A stretch of DNA of 64,000 nucleotides from CAYSGX01 sp964518215 (lineage in GTDB: Bacteria > Bacteroidota > Bacteroidia > Chitinophagales > CAIOSU01). The translations under genes were made by a program, and so were the position numbers. How positions within the stretch are numbered: position 1 is the stretch's first letter; every line of letters begins with the position of its first letter. The DNA lies in the NCBI GenBank assembly GCA_964518215.1, contig CAZFFP010000005.1, positions 15,735 to 79,734 of the forward strand, read 5' to 3'. Shown here piece after piece: positions 34,846 through 44,040 of this stretch. The notes under the pieces are model-generated. The model was not told where the DNA came from. It saw only the letters and a list, made by a program, of their open reading frames with translations, and searched no databases.

Positions 34846-34930
34846 AATGGAACGCTGATATTTTAAGGCTTTTATTATCTATTAAAATCATAAAATATCA
34901 TAATGACCATAATCAATCAGCGTTCTATTT
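34846..34930. repeat. Palindromic repeat copy B next to GxxExxY gene
   Basis: TAATGGAACGCTGATA at 34846-34861 and CAATCAGCGTTCTATT at 34914-34929 are near-inverted ends. The segment ATGACCATAATCAATCA matches copy A at 34365-34446 with one change. It falls between the aceB stop and the GxxExxY start. The middle of the two copies differs. Confidence 0.8.
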
Positions 34931-34933
34931 TTC

Positions 34934-36523
34934 TTATATCAATTCATACGCAGGTAAAGTCAAAAACTCCACATAATCATCAGATAATACCAATTTGGTA
35001 AAAATTTCAATCGCCTCATTGAAGCGACCATTCTCAAATGCTTCAGTTCCAACGTAACTTTTAATATTTTCAATTTCTGAAGGCAAAATCTCATTGTATA
35101 GTTCTGCGCTAATCAATCTTCCATCTTCCAACTTCGATTTATTTCTAATCCACTGCCACACTTGTGTTCTTGAAATTTCAGCAGTAGCAGCATCTTCCAT
35201 TAAGTTGTGCAAGGCAGCAGCACCTACACCACGCAACCAACTTTCCACATATAAAATACCTACATTGATATTCATACGTAATCCCGCTTCAGTAATCGTT
35301 CCGGCAGGAGCAGTCAATAAATCTTTTTGAGTTATTACATCACCTTCACGCTTTACATTAATTTGGTTAAGCGTAGGCATGTGTTCGTTGAAGATATCCA
35401 TTGCCACTTGCACCAAGCCCGGATGTGCAACCCAAGTACCATCGTGCCCGTTTTTCACTTCGCGTAATTTATCTTGCTTCACTTTGTCGATAGCAGCGTT
35501 GTTTGCCGCTTCATTATTTTTAATAGGAATAAATGCAGCCATACCGCCCATTGCGTGAACATTACGCTTGTGGCAAGTTTGAATTACCAAACGAGAATAG
35601 GCATCCATAAATGGCACTCCCATCGTAACCTGACCTCTATCGGGCAAAACATAACCTTCCAAATTTCTTAACTTCTTAATGTAGCTGAAAATATAATCCC
35701 AACGACCGCAGTTTAAGCCGCAAGAGTGTTCTCTTAATTCATATAAAAACTCGTGCAATTCAAATGTAGCAGTGATGGTTTCAATTAAGCAGGTAGCTTT
35801 AATAGTGCCTTGCGGAATACCCACATAATTTTGGGCAAACACAAAAACATCATTCCAAAGGCGAGCCTCTAAGTGACTTTCCATTTTAGGTAAATAGAAA
35901 TAAGGTCCTGATCCATTGGCAATTAGCTGCTTCGCATTATGGAAAAAATACAAGCCGAAATCAGTCAATGAGCCCGAAGCTACATCGCCATCAATCCATA
36001 TATTTTTCTCTACCAAATGCCAACCACGAGGGCGAACTAAAAGCGTAGCAATTTTTTCATTCAGCTTATATTCTTTACCCGCTTCGTTTTTAAACGAAAT
36101 AGTTTTGCGGTTAGCATCGCGCAGGTTTATTTGTCCTGAAATATTGTTGTCCCAGGTGGGAGCATTAGAATCTTCAAAATCGGCCATGAACACTTTTGCA
36201 CCGCTATTCAAAGCGTTGATAATCATTTTGCGGTCAACCGGACCGGTAATTTCTACTCTGCGGTCTTGCAAATCGGCAGGCAGCGGAGCTACAGTCCATT
36301 CGCTTTCTCTTATTTCTTTTGTTTCAGGCAAAAAATCGGGCAAATTGCCTGCATCTATGCTGCGTTGCTTTTCTTCTCTATTTTGCAACAGTTCCTTTCT
36401 GCGGGCATTAAAACGTTCATGCAACTGACTCACAAACTCCATGGCTTCAGGAGTCAGTATTTCAGCATATTCTGGACTTACATTAGCTTTAAATTCTATC
36501 TTGGATGTAGCGGATTGGGACAC
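34934..36523 (-). CDS. aceB: Malate synthase (A-type)
   Basis: 529 residues, the usual length of isoform A. It condenses glyoxylate with acetyl-CoA to malate. ETITATFELHEFLYEL and CGRWDYIFSYIKK are the classic motifs around the Mg-binding Glu and the glyoxylate site. The N-terminal LLVRPRGWHLVEKN carries an active-site Arg, and MGGMAAFIPIK is conserved. The start is GTG at 36523 (MSQSATSKIEF). It is transcribed ahead of the GxxExxY gene and aceA. Confidence 0.98.
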   Translation of the reverse strand: MSQSATSKIEFKANVSPEYAEILTPEAMEFVSQLHERFNARRKELLQNREEKQRSIDAGNLPDFLPETKEIRESEWTVAPLPADLQDRRVEITGPVDRKMIINALNSGAKVFMADFEDSNAPTWDNNISGQINLRDANRKTISFKNEAGKEYKLNEKIATLLVRPRGWHLVEKNIWIDGDVASGSLTDFGLYFFHNAKQLIANGSGPYFYLPKMESHLEARLWNDVFVFAQNYVGIPQGTIKATCLIETITATFELHEFLYELREHSCGLNCGRWDYIFSYIKKLRNLEGYVLPDRGQVTMGVPFMDAYSRLVIQTCHKRNVHAMGGMAAFIPIKNNEAANNAAIDKVKQDKLREVKNGHDGTWVAHPGLVQVAMDIFNEHMPTLNQINVKREGDVITQKDLLTAPAGTITEAGLRMNINVGILYVESWLRGVGAAALHNLMEDAATAEISRTQVWQWIRNKSKLEDGRLISAELYNEILPSEIENIKSYVGTEAFENGRFNEAIEIFTKLVLSDDYVEFLTLPAYELI

Positions 36524-36561
36524 GATTCTTAATTTTAATGAACAATTTTGAAAAGAGAGTG

Positions 36562-36569
36562 CAAAAGTA
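36562..36569 (-). promoter_or_regulatory. -7 element TACTTTTG of aceB
   Basis: Minus-strand TACTTTTG lies 38 bp before the GTG at 36523 in the divergent region with the DUF4260 gene. The -33 element is only TTTT-like. Confidence 0.45.
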
Positions 36570-36664
36570 AGTTTTTTTAGGGTAAAAATTGATATTTACT
36601 GACGATTTCAAAAGACAATCATACCTTTATCCACATTACATTAAGATTTTAACAGAAAAATTTT

Positions 36665-37036
36665 ATGACTACTCAAAGTAACAAAATCATGCAGGCTCAG
36701 TTGAAAACAGAAGAATTACTGATGTTTTGCGCCACACTCATATTGTATCCAAGCCTGAATTATTCGTGGTGGTGGTTTGCGGCATTAATTCTTGTGCCCG
36801 ACATAGGAATGATAGGTTATTTGTTCAATAATCAAATAGGAGCCATTACCTATAATATTACTCATAATAAGGGTATTGCTTTGGTGGTAGGGATTTTCGG
36901 ATATTTTTCAGGCAGTTATCTGCTCTTGCTGGCGGGACTTATTATGTTCAGCCATGCTTCTATGGACCGAATATTCGGCTTCGGATTGAAATACCCCGAT
37001 AGTTTTAAGCATACGCATTTAGACCAACTGAAATGA
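36665..37036 (+). CDS. DUF4260 family membrane protein
   Basis: 123 residues. After a 15-residue head come four predicted hydrophobic segments. The motifs NYSWWWFAALILVPDIGMIGYL, taken as two halves, and GAITYNITHNKG fit DUF4260. So does the end FSHASMDRIFGFGLKYPDSF, followed by KHTHLDQ. Inner-membrane location is predicted and the function is unknown. The His and Asp at the C-terminus are strongly patterned and may bind something. Confidence 0.88.
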   Translation: MTTQSNKIMQAQLKTEELLMFCATLILYPSLNYSWWWFAALILVPDIGMIGYLFNNQIGAITYNITHNKGIALVVGIFGYFSGSYLLLLAGLIMFSHASMDRIFGFGLKYPDSFKHTHLDQLK

Positions 37037-37081
37037 ATCATATATTGGAGTAAAATTTGTTTGCAACATAAAAACACAAAT

Positions 37082-37948
37082 CTAAACTCTTGTTCTGCCT
37101 ATGTTACCAATGTATATCATGAGTATTACTGCCGGAAACATAATAATGCTATAAATTGCCGAAGGAATAGTCATTGTGGAGTTTTGTAAAATACCAGCAG
37201 CTATGGCAATGCCTAAAGTGCCATTTACTATTCCCACTTCCACTCCAACTGTAACAGCCTGTTGTTTGTTGCCTGTAAAAATTTTGGTAATTAAATAACC
37301 CAACAACATTCCAGAAAAGTTGAGTAACAACGCTACCGGTCCTGCCTTTTTGAAAAAGTCTAACAGGCTATCTTTTTCTTTTAAAAGTGCCGCTAAAATT
37401 ATGAGAACCAAAAACAACGCAGAAACAATTTTCACTGATTTTTCAGATTTTTTAGAAAAATCAGGAAAGCGCTTGTTCACCAACATACCAATAATTACAG
37501 GTATCACCGTAATGATAAGAATCTGAGCTATAGTTTTCAGAAATGGCAATTTGATTTCTTTAGATTCGCCCATGAACTGCACCAATCCGAAATTCACCAT
37601 GAGCGGTATGGTGAAAACCGTAATCATGCTTGCAATAGCAGTGAGAGTGATAGATAAGGCTACATCACCTTTAGCTAAATTGGTAATGAGATTAGTTGTG
37701 GCTCCTCCCGGGCAAGCCGCGAGCAAAACAAAACCCACTGCCAATTCGGGCTGTAACGGAAAAGCGAAGAGAATACCGAAAGTTAGCATGGGAATAAACA
37801 ACAATTTGAGCACAATACCCACCGCCACCGCTTTAGGAAACAACAATACCCTTCTGAAATCTTCAGGAAACAAAGAAAGTCCCATACCCATCATTATAAT
37901 AAAAAGCGCTAAGGGCAAAAGTATTTGCGTAATAAGGTCTGCTTGCAT
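37082..37948 (-). CDS. Bile acid:sodium symporter family (BASS) transporter
   Basis: 288 residues with about nine to ten hydrophobic helices. LLAACPGGATTNLITNLAKGD is the crossover-helix motif with Na-site residues of the SBF fold; a second Na-site region lies at EVGIVNGTLGIAIA. BASS proteins import organic anions (bile acids, pyruvate, pantoate or similar) with sodium. The substrate is not readable here. It is separated from the DUF4260 gene by a 45-bp convergent gap. Confidence 0.92.
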   Translation of the reverse strand: MQADLITQILLPLALFIIMMGMGLSLFPEDFRRVLLFPKAVAVGIVLKLLFIPMLTFGILFAFPLQPELAVGFVLLAACPGGATTNLITNLAKGDVALSITLTAIASMITVFTIPLMVNFGLVQFMGESKEIKLPFLKTIAQILIITVIPVIIGMLVNKRFPDFSKKSEKSVKIVSALFLVLIILAALLKEKDSLLDFFKKAGPVALLLNFSGMLLGYLITKIFTGNKQQAVTVGVEVGIVNGTLGIAIAAGILQNSTMTIPSAIYSIIMFPAVILMIYIGNIGRTRV

Positions 37949-38071
37949 AAAAAAATTTTAAGAAAAACATTTTAGCTTTTGGGCTGCTATGCTTGGAATC
38001 TGCGAAGATTTTTTTTTGAAAAATGTTTATTTCTAATCCCTATGTTTTTTCTTTAGAATTCTCCCGGATTT

Positions 38072-38638
38072 TTAAATCCCCAGCAACCCTTTCTTTAAAT
38101 TTTCATCTACCGGACTATCTGAAAGCCAAATACCAATAAGTGCCTTCTTGAAATCTTCGCCTTCAATGGTTCCGAGAAACTTTCCGTTTTTGTAGGTTTT
38201 AACGCCTTCGCCTGGCAAATACCAAATATCGAACAGATGTCCTTCTTTAATTTCTTCTTTTGAGAAGAAAGCCATGAAAGCATCAATTTTCTTTTGAATA
38301 GGAGCAGTGTTGCCTTTGGTAGATTTGTTAAACCCTTCGCTGATAGATTCGCTCATATTGCTACTGCTAACCACGCTTGAGGTAATTTGCAGACGAATGG
38401 CATAAGGCTTATCGGTATTGATAATTTGCTGCGCGTTTTTATTTTTTTCAGGCAAGTATAGTCCGGCAACATATACTTTAAAAAACGCTTTTTTTCTGAT
38501 GCCTCCACCATTCAATACTAAAGACGTTTTTTCATGGGTGATTTTGGCAGGAAGTTCAACGCTGTTGAGCGTTATTTGTGCAGAAGCAGAAAAGGCTGTC
38601 GCAACATAAATGATGATTGCAAAAACGGTTGATTTCAT
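38072..38638 (-). CDS. Chalcone isomerase-like secreted protein
   Basis: 188 residues with a signal peptide (about 1-20, FSASAQ). The rest fits the chalcone-isomerase-like fold of bacterial, probably non-enzymatic, members: LVLNGGGIRKKAFFKVYVAGLY, as two pieces, an arginine-rich MSESISEGF region and VKTYKNGKFLGTIEGEDFKK. LSDSPVDENLKKGLLGI is the characteristic C-terminus. It is probably periplasmic and may bind fatty acids; it stands alone in its transcript, 52 bp after lpd. Confidence 0.88.
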   Translation of the reverse strand: MKSTVFAIIIYVATAFSASAQITLNSVELPAKITHEKTSLVLNGGGIRKKAFFKVYVAGLYLPEKNKNAQQIINTDKPYAIRLQITSSVVSSSNMSESISEGFNKSTKGNTAPIQKKIDAFMAFFSKEEIKEGHLFDIWYLPGEGVKTYKNGKFLGTIEGEDFKKALIGIWLSDSPVDENLKKGLLGI

Positions 38639-38690
38639 AATATTGCATGAGTTTTAATTCTGAAAAATAAACTTTATTTTACTAAATTCA

Positions 38691-40094
38691 TTACATCTGA
38701 AGCGTTTTACCTGTCCATGCGGCATAGCAGGCTTCTTTGAACGCTTCGGTGTAGGTGGGATGCGCGTGCGACATACGCACAATGTCTTCTGCCGATGCCC
38801 TGAACTCCATAGCAGTAACAGCCTCGGCAATTAAATCGGCAATACGGGGACCCATCATTTGTACGCCTAAAATTTCATCGGTTTCTTTGTGTGAAAGCAC
38901 TTTTACAAAACCCTCGCTTTCCATGGCTGCACGGGCGCGACCACTGGCTTTAAATGGAAAACTACCCGATTTGTAAGGAATGTTTTTTTCTTTCAATTGC
39001 TGCTCGGTATATCCCACACCCGCCACTTCGGGCCAAGTGTAAACCACTCCCGGAACTAACAGATAATTGATGTGCGGATGCTGACCTGCCAAAACTTCAG
39101 CAACAAAAAAACCTTCGTCTTCGGCTTTGTGCGCCAACATGGCTCCGTCAATTACATCGCCAATGGCATACACTCCCGGCACCGATGTTTCCAATTTTTC
39201 ATTCACCGGAATTTTTCCGCGTTGGTCGGTTTTCACGCCAATATTTTCCAAACCTAATCCATCGGTGTAGGCTTTGCGCCCAACCGCCACCAAACAGTAA
39301 TCGCCTTTCAATTCAAGAGGCTTGCCGTCTTTACCTTCGGCTTTTACAGTAACCGTTTTTCCTTTTGTAGTTACTTCCTGCACTTTTTGTCCTAAATGAA
39401 ATTCAATACCGATTTTCTCCAGCGATTTTTTAAGCTCTTTGCCTAAATCGGCATCCATGCCTGCTATGATGCTGTCCATGTATTCTACCACCGAAACTTT
39501 AGAGCCGATACGGGCAAACACAGAAGCCATCTCCACTCCTATTACACCGCCTCCTATCACTATCAAATTCTTGGGAACTTCGGTAAGCGTGAGCGCTTCG
39601 GTGGAAGTGATGATGCGTTGCTTATCAATGGTAATTCCGGGCAATGATGAGGGTTTGGAGCCGGTGGCTATAATCACCTTTTCGGTTTCGATTTCCTGCA
39701 CTTTTCCTGCATTGTCGGTAACGGTAATTTTATTTTTGGCAACAAAACTTCCTGTGCCGTGAAACACATCAATTTTGTTTTTCTTCATTAAAAATTTGAT
39801 GCCTTCAGTATTTTGTTGCACCACACCGTCTTTGCGGCTCACCATTTGTTTCCAGTTCAGTTTTAAACCTGCAACATCAATACCGTGATCTTTAAATTTG
39901 TTTTGCGCCAAATAAAAATGTTCTGTAGAATCAAGTAAAGCCTTTGATGGAATGCAGCCCACATTGGTGCAGGTGCCGCCCAACACTTCGTATTTTTCTA
40001 TAATGGCGGTTTTCATACCTAATTGCGCACAACGAATGGCGGCAATATATCCACCGGGACCGGAACCTATCACTGTAACATTATAAGAAGACAT
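38691..40094 (-). CDS. lpdA: Dihydrolipoyl dehydrogenase (E3)
   Basis: 467 residues. It reoxidises dihydrolipoamide in pyruvate, 2-oxoglutarate and branched-chain dehydrogenase complexes and glycine cleavage. FAD site VIGSGPGGYIAAIRCAQ, redox disulfide Cys42/Cys47 in GGTCTNVGCIPSKAL, NAD site VIGGGVIGVEMASVFARIG, second FAD contact YAIGDVIDGAMLAHKA, and the catalytic His of the partner subunit in MSHAHPTYTEA are all present. None of the E1/E2 genes is in the window, so the complex cannot be assigned. Confidence 0.97.
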   Translation of the reverse strand: MSSYNVTVIGSGPGGYIAAIRCAQLGMKTAIIEKYEVLGGTCTNVGCIPSKALLDSTEHFYLAQNKFKDHGIDVAGLKLNWKQMVSRKDGVVQQNTEGIKFLMKKNKIDVFHGTGSFVAKNKITVTDNAGKVQEIETEKVIIATGSKPSSLPGITIDKQRIITSTEALTLTEVPKNLIVIGGGVIGVEMASVFARIGSKVSVVEYMDSIIAGMDADLGKELKKSLEKIGIEFHLGQKVQEVTTKGKTVTVKAEGKDGKPLELKGDYCLVAVGRKAYTDGLGLENIGVKTDQRGKIPVNEKLETSVPGVYAIGDVIDGAMLAHKAEDEGFFVAEVLAGQHPHINYLLVPGVVYTWPEVAGVGYTEQQLKEKNIPYKSGSFPFKASGRARAAMESEGFVKVLSHKETDEILGVQMMGPRIADLIAEAVTAMEFRASAEDIVRMSHAHPTYTEAFKEACYAAWTGKTLQM

Positions 40095-40465
40095 AATCTG
40101 CTGAATTTTCTAAAAAAAATATGGAAGTGCGAAAATACGGCTAACCAATAGGATTATGAAAATTTTTCTGCAATCAGTGTTACGTCAAAAATCTGACGGA
40201 CTGATGCAGTCAAAAAGTTTCACATAAATATTTTACGGCTAAGCTCTAATAAAAACAGCATCTTTCTTAAACAATTGATAAAGGTTATAAGCTGTATTTG
40301 AAAACAATACAGCGTAGAACTATTGCATAGCTTAATTTACAGTTCATTCATTTCTTCACCATAAGCATACCAATTCAGATAGTTTTGGAGGCATTTACTA
40401 CTTTGCCCTATGGAATCGTGTAAGAAAATCTCTGAGTTGTCTATACTTGCTGTTCAGATTCGGCA
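40095..40465. other. Spacer with nothing recognised
   Basis: About 370 bp upstream of the T9SS cargo remnant. No extended open frame continues the remnant upstream; an in-frame TGA at 40433 cuts it off. No strong hairpin. Confidence 0.35.
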
Positions 40466-40963
40466 GTGGTTAGGGTTGCGCTGACCCGCTTCAACATCAA
40501 CACTTCTCAAAGAGATACCGTAGGATATGGCGTTAAAAAATTAGGACCCGAAGCAGATTACATCGCTTTCAGCGTAACGATAAATGAACTTAGTTCTTTA
40601 ATGCCCGATACGGTTTCAGTGAAACTTGAATCGAGCGAAAACGGTTTTTGCAATCCGCAAGGCAATACTACCTGTCTGTATTTTTATATTGATGATATTG
40701 AGTTGACCGATATTGAAACCGGAATCAAAGAAAGTCTTTCATTGCTTCCAAAGCTGAAAGTGTTTCCCAATCCTGCCAACAACTAAATTCAAATTCAATC
40801 ATTGAGCAATACCGAACTGATGATAATGGATGTTCAGGGAAAAATCCTATGGAAATCTGAAGAAGCATCTGAACTCCATACCACAGTAAAAATTAGTGAA
40901 TTTCCTTCGGGAATATATTTGTTGAAAGCAGGCAATGAAGTGCAAAGGTTTGTGAAGCAATGA
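40466..40963 (+). pseudogene. C-terminal remnant of a T9SS cargo protein, internal stop
   Basis: The frame reads VVRVALTRFNINTSQRDTVG and FYIDDIELTDIETG, then the sorting-domain start VFPNPANN followed by TAA at 40784-40786. The same frame continues after the stop as IQIQSLSNTELMIMDVQGKI, PSGIYLLKAG and VQRFVKQ, ending at the TGA at 40961-40963. That is a complete type A T9SS domain broken by one nonsense codon. No signal peptide or start is found upstream, so most of the protein is gone as well. Confidence 0.8.
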
Positions 40964-40996
40964 TACAATTCAAGTTTGAAATCTCATCTCATACCA

Positions 40997-41004
40997 TAAC
41001 TTTG
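40997..41004 (+). promoter_or_regulatory. -7 element TAACTTTG close to the biotin carboxylase start
   Basis: TAACTTTG ends five bases before the ATG at 41010. With transcription starting a few bases after the box, the mRNA would be leaderless or nearly so. Confidence 0.5.
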
Positions 41005-41009
41005 CCTGC

Positions 41010-42494
41010 ATGAAAAAAATATTAGTTGCCAATCGCGGAGAAATTGCCTTGCGGGTCATGCGCACCGCTAAAGAAATGGGAATTAAAACCGTTGCCGTTT
41101 ATTCTGAAGCCGACCGCCATGCGCCTCACGTGCGCTTTGCCGATGAGGCGGTGCTGTTGGGTCCGCCTCCTTCCAATCAATCGTATTTATTGGCAGATAA
41201 AATAATTGAAGCCGCCTTGAACTTAGGCGTTGACGGCATTCATCCGGGCTATGGCTTTCTATCGGAAAATGAAATTTTTTCGCAAAAAGTAGCCGATGCG
41301 GGAATAACATTTATCGGACCATCGCCCTATTCCATCAATATTATGGGCAATAAAATCAGCGCTAAAGAAGCGGTGAAACCTTTCGGCATTCCTCTGGTTC
41401 CCGGAACTGCCGAGGCTATTCATGATGTTGCCAAAGCCAAAAAAATTGCCCAAGAAATCGGATTTCCCGTTTTGCTGAAAGCTGCCGCAGGCGGTGGTGG
41501 TAAAGGTATGCGCACGGTAGAAAAAACCGAAGATTTTGAAAGCCAGATGGAGCGCGCTTCGAGCGAAGCTTTGGCTGCCTTTGGCGATGGTTCTGTTTTT
41601 ATAGAAAAATTCATCCTGAATCCGCGACATATTGAAATACAGGTGTTGGCAGATAATCATGACAACTGTGTGTATCTGTTTGAGCGCGAATGTTCCATTC
41701 AACGCAGGCATCAGAAATTAGTGGAAGAAGCGCCTTCGAGCGTGCTGACTCCCGAAGTGAGAAAGCAAATGGGCGAGGCTGCCGTGCTGGTTGCAAAAGC
41801 CGCCAAATATAGTGGTGCCGGAACGGTGGAGTTTCTGGTGGACGAGCAACTTCATTTTTATTTTCTTGAAATGAATACCCGCCTGCAAGTGGAGCACCCA
41901 GTTACAGAAATGATTACAGGCATTGATTTGGTGCGCGAACAAATTCAAATTGCCAAAGGCGAACAACTCAGCTTTGCACAGGAAGATTTAGCCATCAATG
42001 GTCATTCGATAGAGTTGCGCATTTGCACCGAAGACCCTGCCAATAATTTTTTGCCCGACACAGGAACACTCACCACCTATCGTCCGCCTTCGGGCAATGG
42101 CGTGCGTGTGGACGATGGCTTTGAAGAAGGCATGGAAGTGCCCATTTACTACGACCCCATGATTGCCAAATTGGTAGTTCATGCGCCCACTCGCGAGGCG
42201 GCAATGGATAAAATGATTCGCGCTATTTCAGAGTATCGCATCAGCGGCATAAAAACCACGCTTGATTTTGGCAAGTGGGTGATGCGGCAACCCGATTTCA
42301 GAAGCGGCAATTTCGATACGGGTTTTATCGGTAAACATTTCAAGCCCGAAGAACTATTTGAAGGCAACGAAGAAGAAGCTTTGCTTGCTGCGCTGTTAGC
42401 AGTGAAATTGTTCGACAAGAAATCTAAAAGTGTCCTTTCAGAAAGCAATGCCACCAATAAGTCGAAGTGGAAAGAACATAGATTGAGAGACTGA
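41010..42494 (+). CDS. Biotin carboxylase subunit of an acyl-CoA carboxylase
   Basis: 494 residues. It carboxylates biotin on a carrier protein with ATP and bicarbonate. Motifs in order: ILVANRGEIALRVMRTAKE, HPGYGFLSEN, the ATP-grasp glycine loop KAAAGGGGKGMR, FIEKFILNPRHIEIQV, ERECSIQRRHQKL, EMNTRLQVEHPVTEM, and a C-terminal FLPDTGTLTTYRPPSG. The length (about 450 for AccC) plus a charged tail fits the biotin carboxylase of propionyl/acetyl-CoA carboxylases in Bacteroidota. No biotin carrier domain is fused and no carboxyltransferase gene is adjacent, so AccC and PCC-alpha roles cannot be separated. Confidence 0.93.
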   Translation: MKKILVANRGEIALRVMRTAKEMGIKTVAVYSEADRHAPHVRFADEAVLLGPPPSNQSYLLADKIIEAALNLGVDGIHPGYGFLSENEIFSQKVADAGITFIGPSPYSINIMGNKISAKEAVKPFGIPLVPGTAEAIHDVAKAKKIAQEIGFPVLLKAAAGGGGKGMRTVEKTEDFESQMERASSEALAAFGDGSVFIEKFILNPRHIEIQVLADNHDNCVYLFERECSIQRRHQKLVEEAPSSVLTPEVRKQMGEAAVLVAKAAKYSGAGTVEFLVDEQLHFYFLEMNTRLQVEHPVTEMITGIDLVREQIQIAKGEQLSFAQEDLAINGHSIELRICTEDPANNFLPDTGTLTTYRPPSGNGVRVDDGFEEGMEVPIYYDPMIAKLVVHAPTREAAMDKMIRAISEYRISGIKTTLDFGKWVMRQPDFRSGNFDTGFIGKHFKPEELFEGNEEEALLAALLAVKLFDKKSKSVLSESNATNKSKWKEHRLRD

Positions 42495-42579
42495 TACACT
42501 TCTGCCAAGAAAACATGAGGAGAAATCTGCAAAATACTTTTCTCCGATTCAAATTCGTTAATGGTCGAAAACCTCGACC

Positions 42580-43419
42580 ATGAAAACGTTGCCATTCATT
42601 TTTACTTTCCTTTTGTTTTGTTCCATTGCATTCTGCATCAGCATTGAAGAGGCTTACACAAAAGGATTGGTCGAATACGAAATCAAAGGCACTTCCGAAG
42701 GACACACGGGTGCATGTATAGCCGTGCATTTGAAAAATATTAGTGCCGCCCCCGTGAATCTCGAAATTGAAACGGGCAGAATATTGGAAGCAGCCGATTC
42801 TAATTATCAGAACATGCTGGTAACCAAAAGATTTTTTGTGCGCTTGCAACCGGGACAAAAATCTGCTCAGAATTTATACGCGCTGTGTGCCGAGCCTTCA
42901 GATGCCACACCCAACAACTATATTGCATTTGCACATGGAAAAATGTCGGGCGGAGTTTTGTTTTCTATGGCAAAGTTTGTTGAAGCGCAAAATCTTCAAA
43001 ATTCCGAAGGGCAAAATTTAGTGTGGGAAGTGGTAAAAGGTAATTTGACTTTTTCCACCTGCGATTTAAAGCCTCAAATTTTCGCTTCGCTTAAAACACA
43101 TTTTGCTTCAGATAAAAATGTGAAGTTTGAAAATTGCAACACGCAAACGACCAATGGAGCAAGTCCCGCTGTGCAAATAGTAAAAAGATTTTCGGGCAGT
43201 TTTGGTTTTTCGCTGTCGCAAGCATCCGATGTGGAAATCAGTTTGTTCGATTCGGAAGGCAACAAAGTGAAACAATTAGTTTTCAAAAAACAACTGTTTC
43301 CCGATTACTACGATTATGAATATCAGTTTACAACTGAGGGTTTGGAGAAAAACAAAACCTACGAACTGAAACTTCTGATAAACGGAAAGCCTAAACGGGT
43401 GCAGTATGTATCGAATTGA
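42580..43419 (+). CDS. Secreted protein of unknown function
   Basis: 279 residues with a signal peptide (about 1-19, FCSIAFC). Residues 20-140 look like one beta-sandwich (VEYEIKGTSEGHTGACIAVH; NLEIETGRIL; VRLQPGQKSAQNLYALCAEP). The C-terminal third (FGFSLSQASDVEISLFDSEG, ELKLLINGKPKRVQYVSN) looks like a second beta-rich domain, not a standard T9SS domain. I do not recognise a family. It follows the biotin carboxylase gene by 85 bp on the same strand. Confidence 0.7.
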   Translation: MKTLPFIFTFLLFCSIAFCISIEEAYTKGLVEYEIKGTSEGHTGACIAVHLKNISAAPVNLEIETGRILEAADSNYQNMLVTKRFFVRLQPGQKSAQNLYALCAEPSDATPNNYIAFAHGKMSGGVLFSMAKFVEAQNLQNSEGQNLVWEVVKGNLTFSTCDLKPQIFASLKTHFASDKNVKFENCNTQTTNGASPAVQIVKRFSGSFGFSLSQASDVEISLFDSEGNKVKQLVFKKQLFPDYYDYEYQFTTEGLEKNKTYELKLLINGKPKRVQYVSN

Positions 43420-43422
43420 AAA

Positions 43423-44040
43423 TTATTTCATTGACACTTTCAACAACGAATAAATTTCCCTTCCATTCAATTGCTTCACAGTTCCCGGCTTTACAATACT
43501 ATCAGACAAAAAAGTGAGATTGATTTTTTCAATGGCATAACGTACCAAGCGCAAAGTTGGAAAACCAACGGCTGCGGTCATACGCCTCACCTGACGATTT
43601 TTGCCTTCGTGCAGTTTTAATTCGATAAAAGAAGTAGGAATAAGTTTTCGGTAGCGCACCGGGGGAATTCTTTCAGGAAGTATTTCCGGTGGTTCAATTT
43701 TCTTCGCCTTGGCAGGCAGCGTGCGATATGGTTTGCCTTCAATACTAATGTTCACCCCGTTGCACAATTGTTGAATGGCGGCATCGGTAATGTCGCCATC
43801 TACCTGCACCCAATAAACACGCTCGTGGCGCTTGTGCGGATTGAGCAATTGATGATTGAGCCGTTTATCATCGGTCAGCAACAACAACCCTTCGCTGTCC
43901 ATATCCAATCTTCCAACAGGATACACATCAGGAGGAAAAGAATAGATGTCGGCTAAAGTTTTGTGCCCATGCTGTGGCGTAAACTTTGACACAATTCCGT
44001 AAGGCTTGTAAATAATATAGTAGTGATGGGCTTCAGGCAT
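43423..44040 (-). CDS. rluE: 23S rRNA pseudouridine synthase RluE-type
   Basis: 205 residues without an S4 domain, as in RluE. Catalytic Asp46 lies in YPVGRLDMDSEGLLLLTDD. YYIIYKPYGIVSKF, KRHERVYWVQVDGDIT and EGKNRQVRRMTAAVGFPTLR are the family motifs. The E. coli RluE modifies U2457 in 23S rRNA. The gene overlaps the end of the upstream BtuF-like gene by 8 bp, so both are co-transcribed, with the binding protein first. Confidence 0.9.
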   Translation of the reverse strand: MPEAHHYYIIYKPYGIVSKFTPQHGHKTLADIYSFPPDVYPVGRLDMDSEGLLLLTDDKRLNHQLLNPHKRHERVYWVQVDGDITDAAIQQLCNGVNISIEGKPYRTLPAKAKKIEPPEILPERIPPVRYRKLIPTSFIELKLHEGKNRQVRRMTAAVGFPTLRLVRYAIEKINLTFLSDSIVKPGTVKQLNGREIYSLLKVSMK

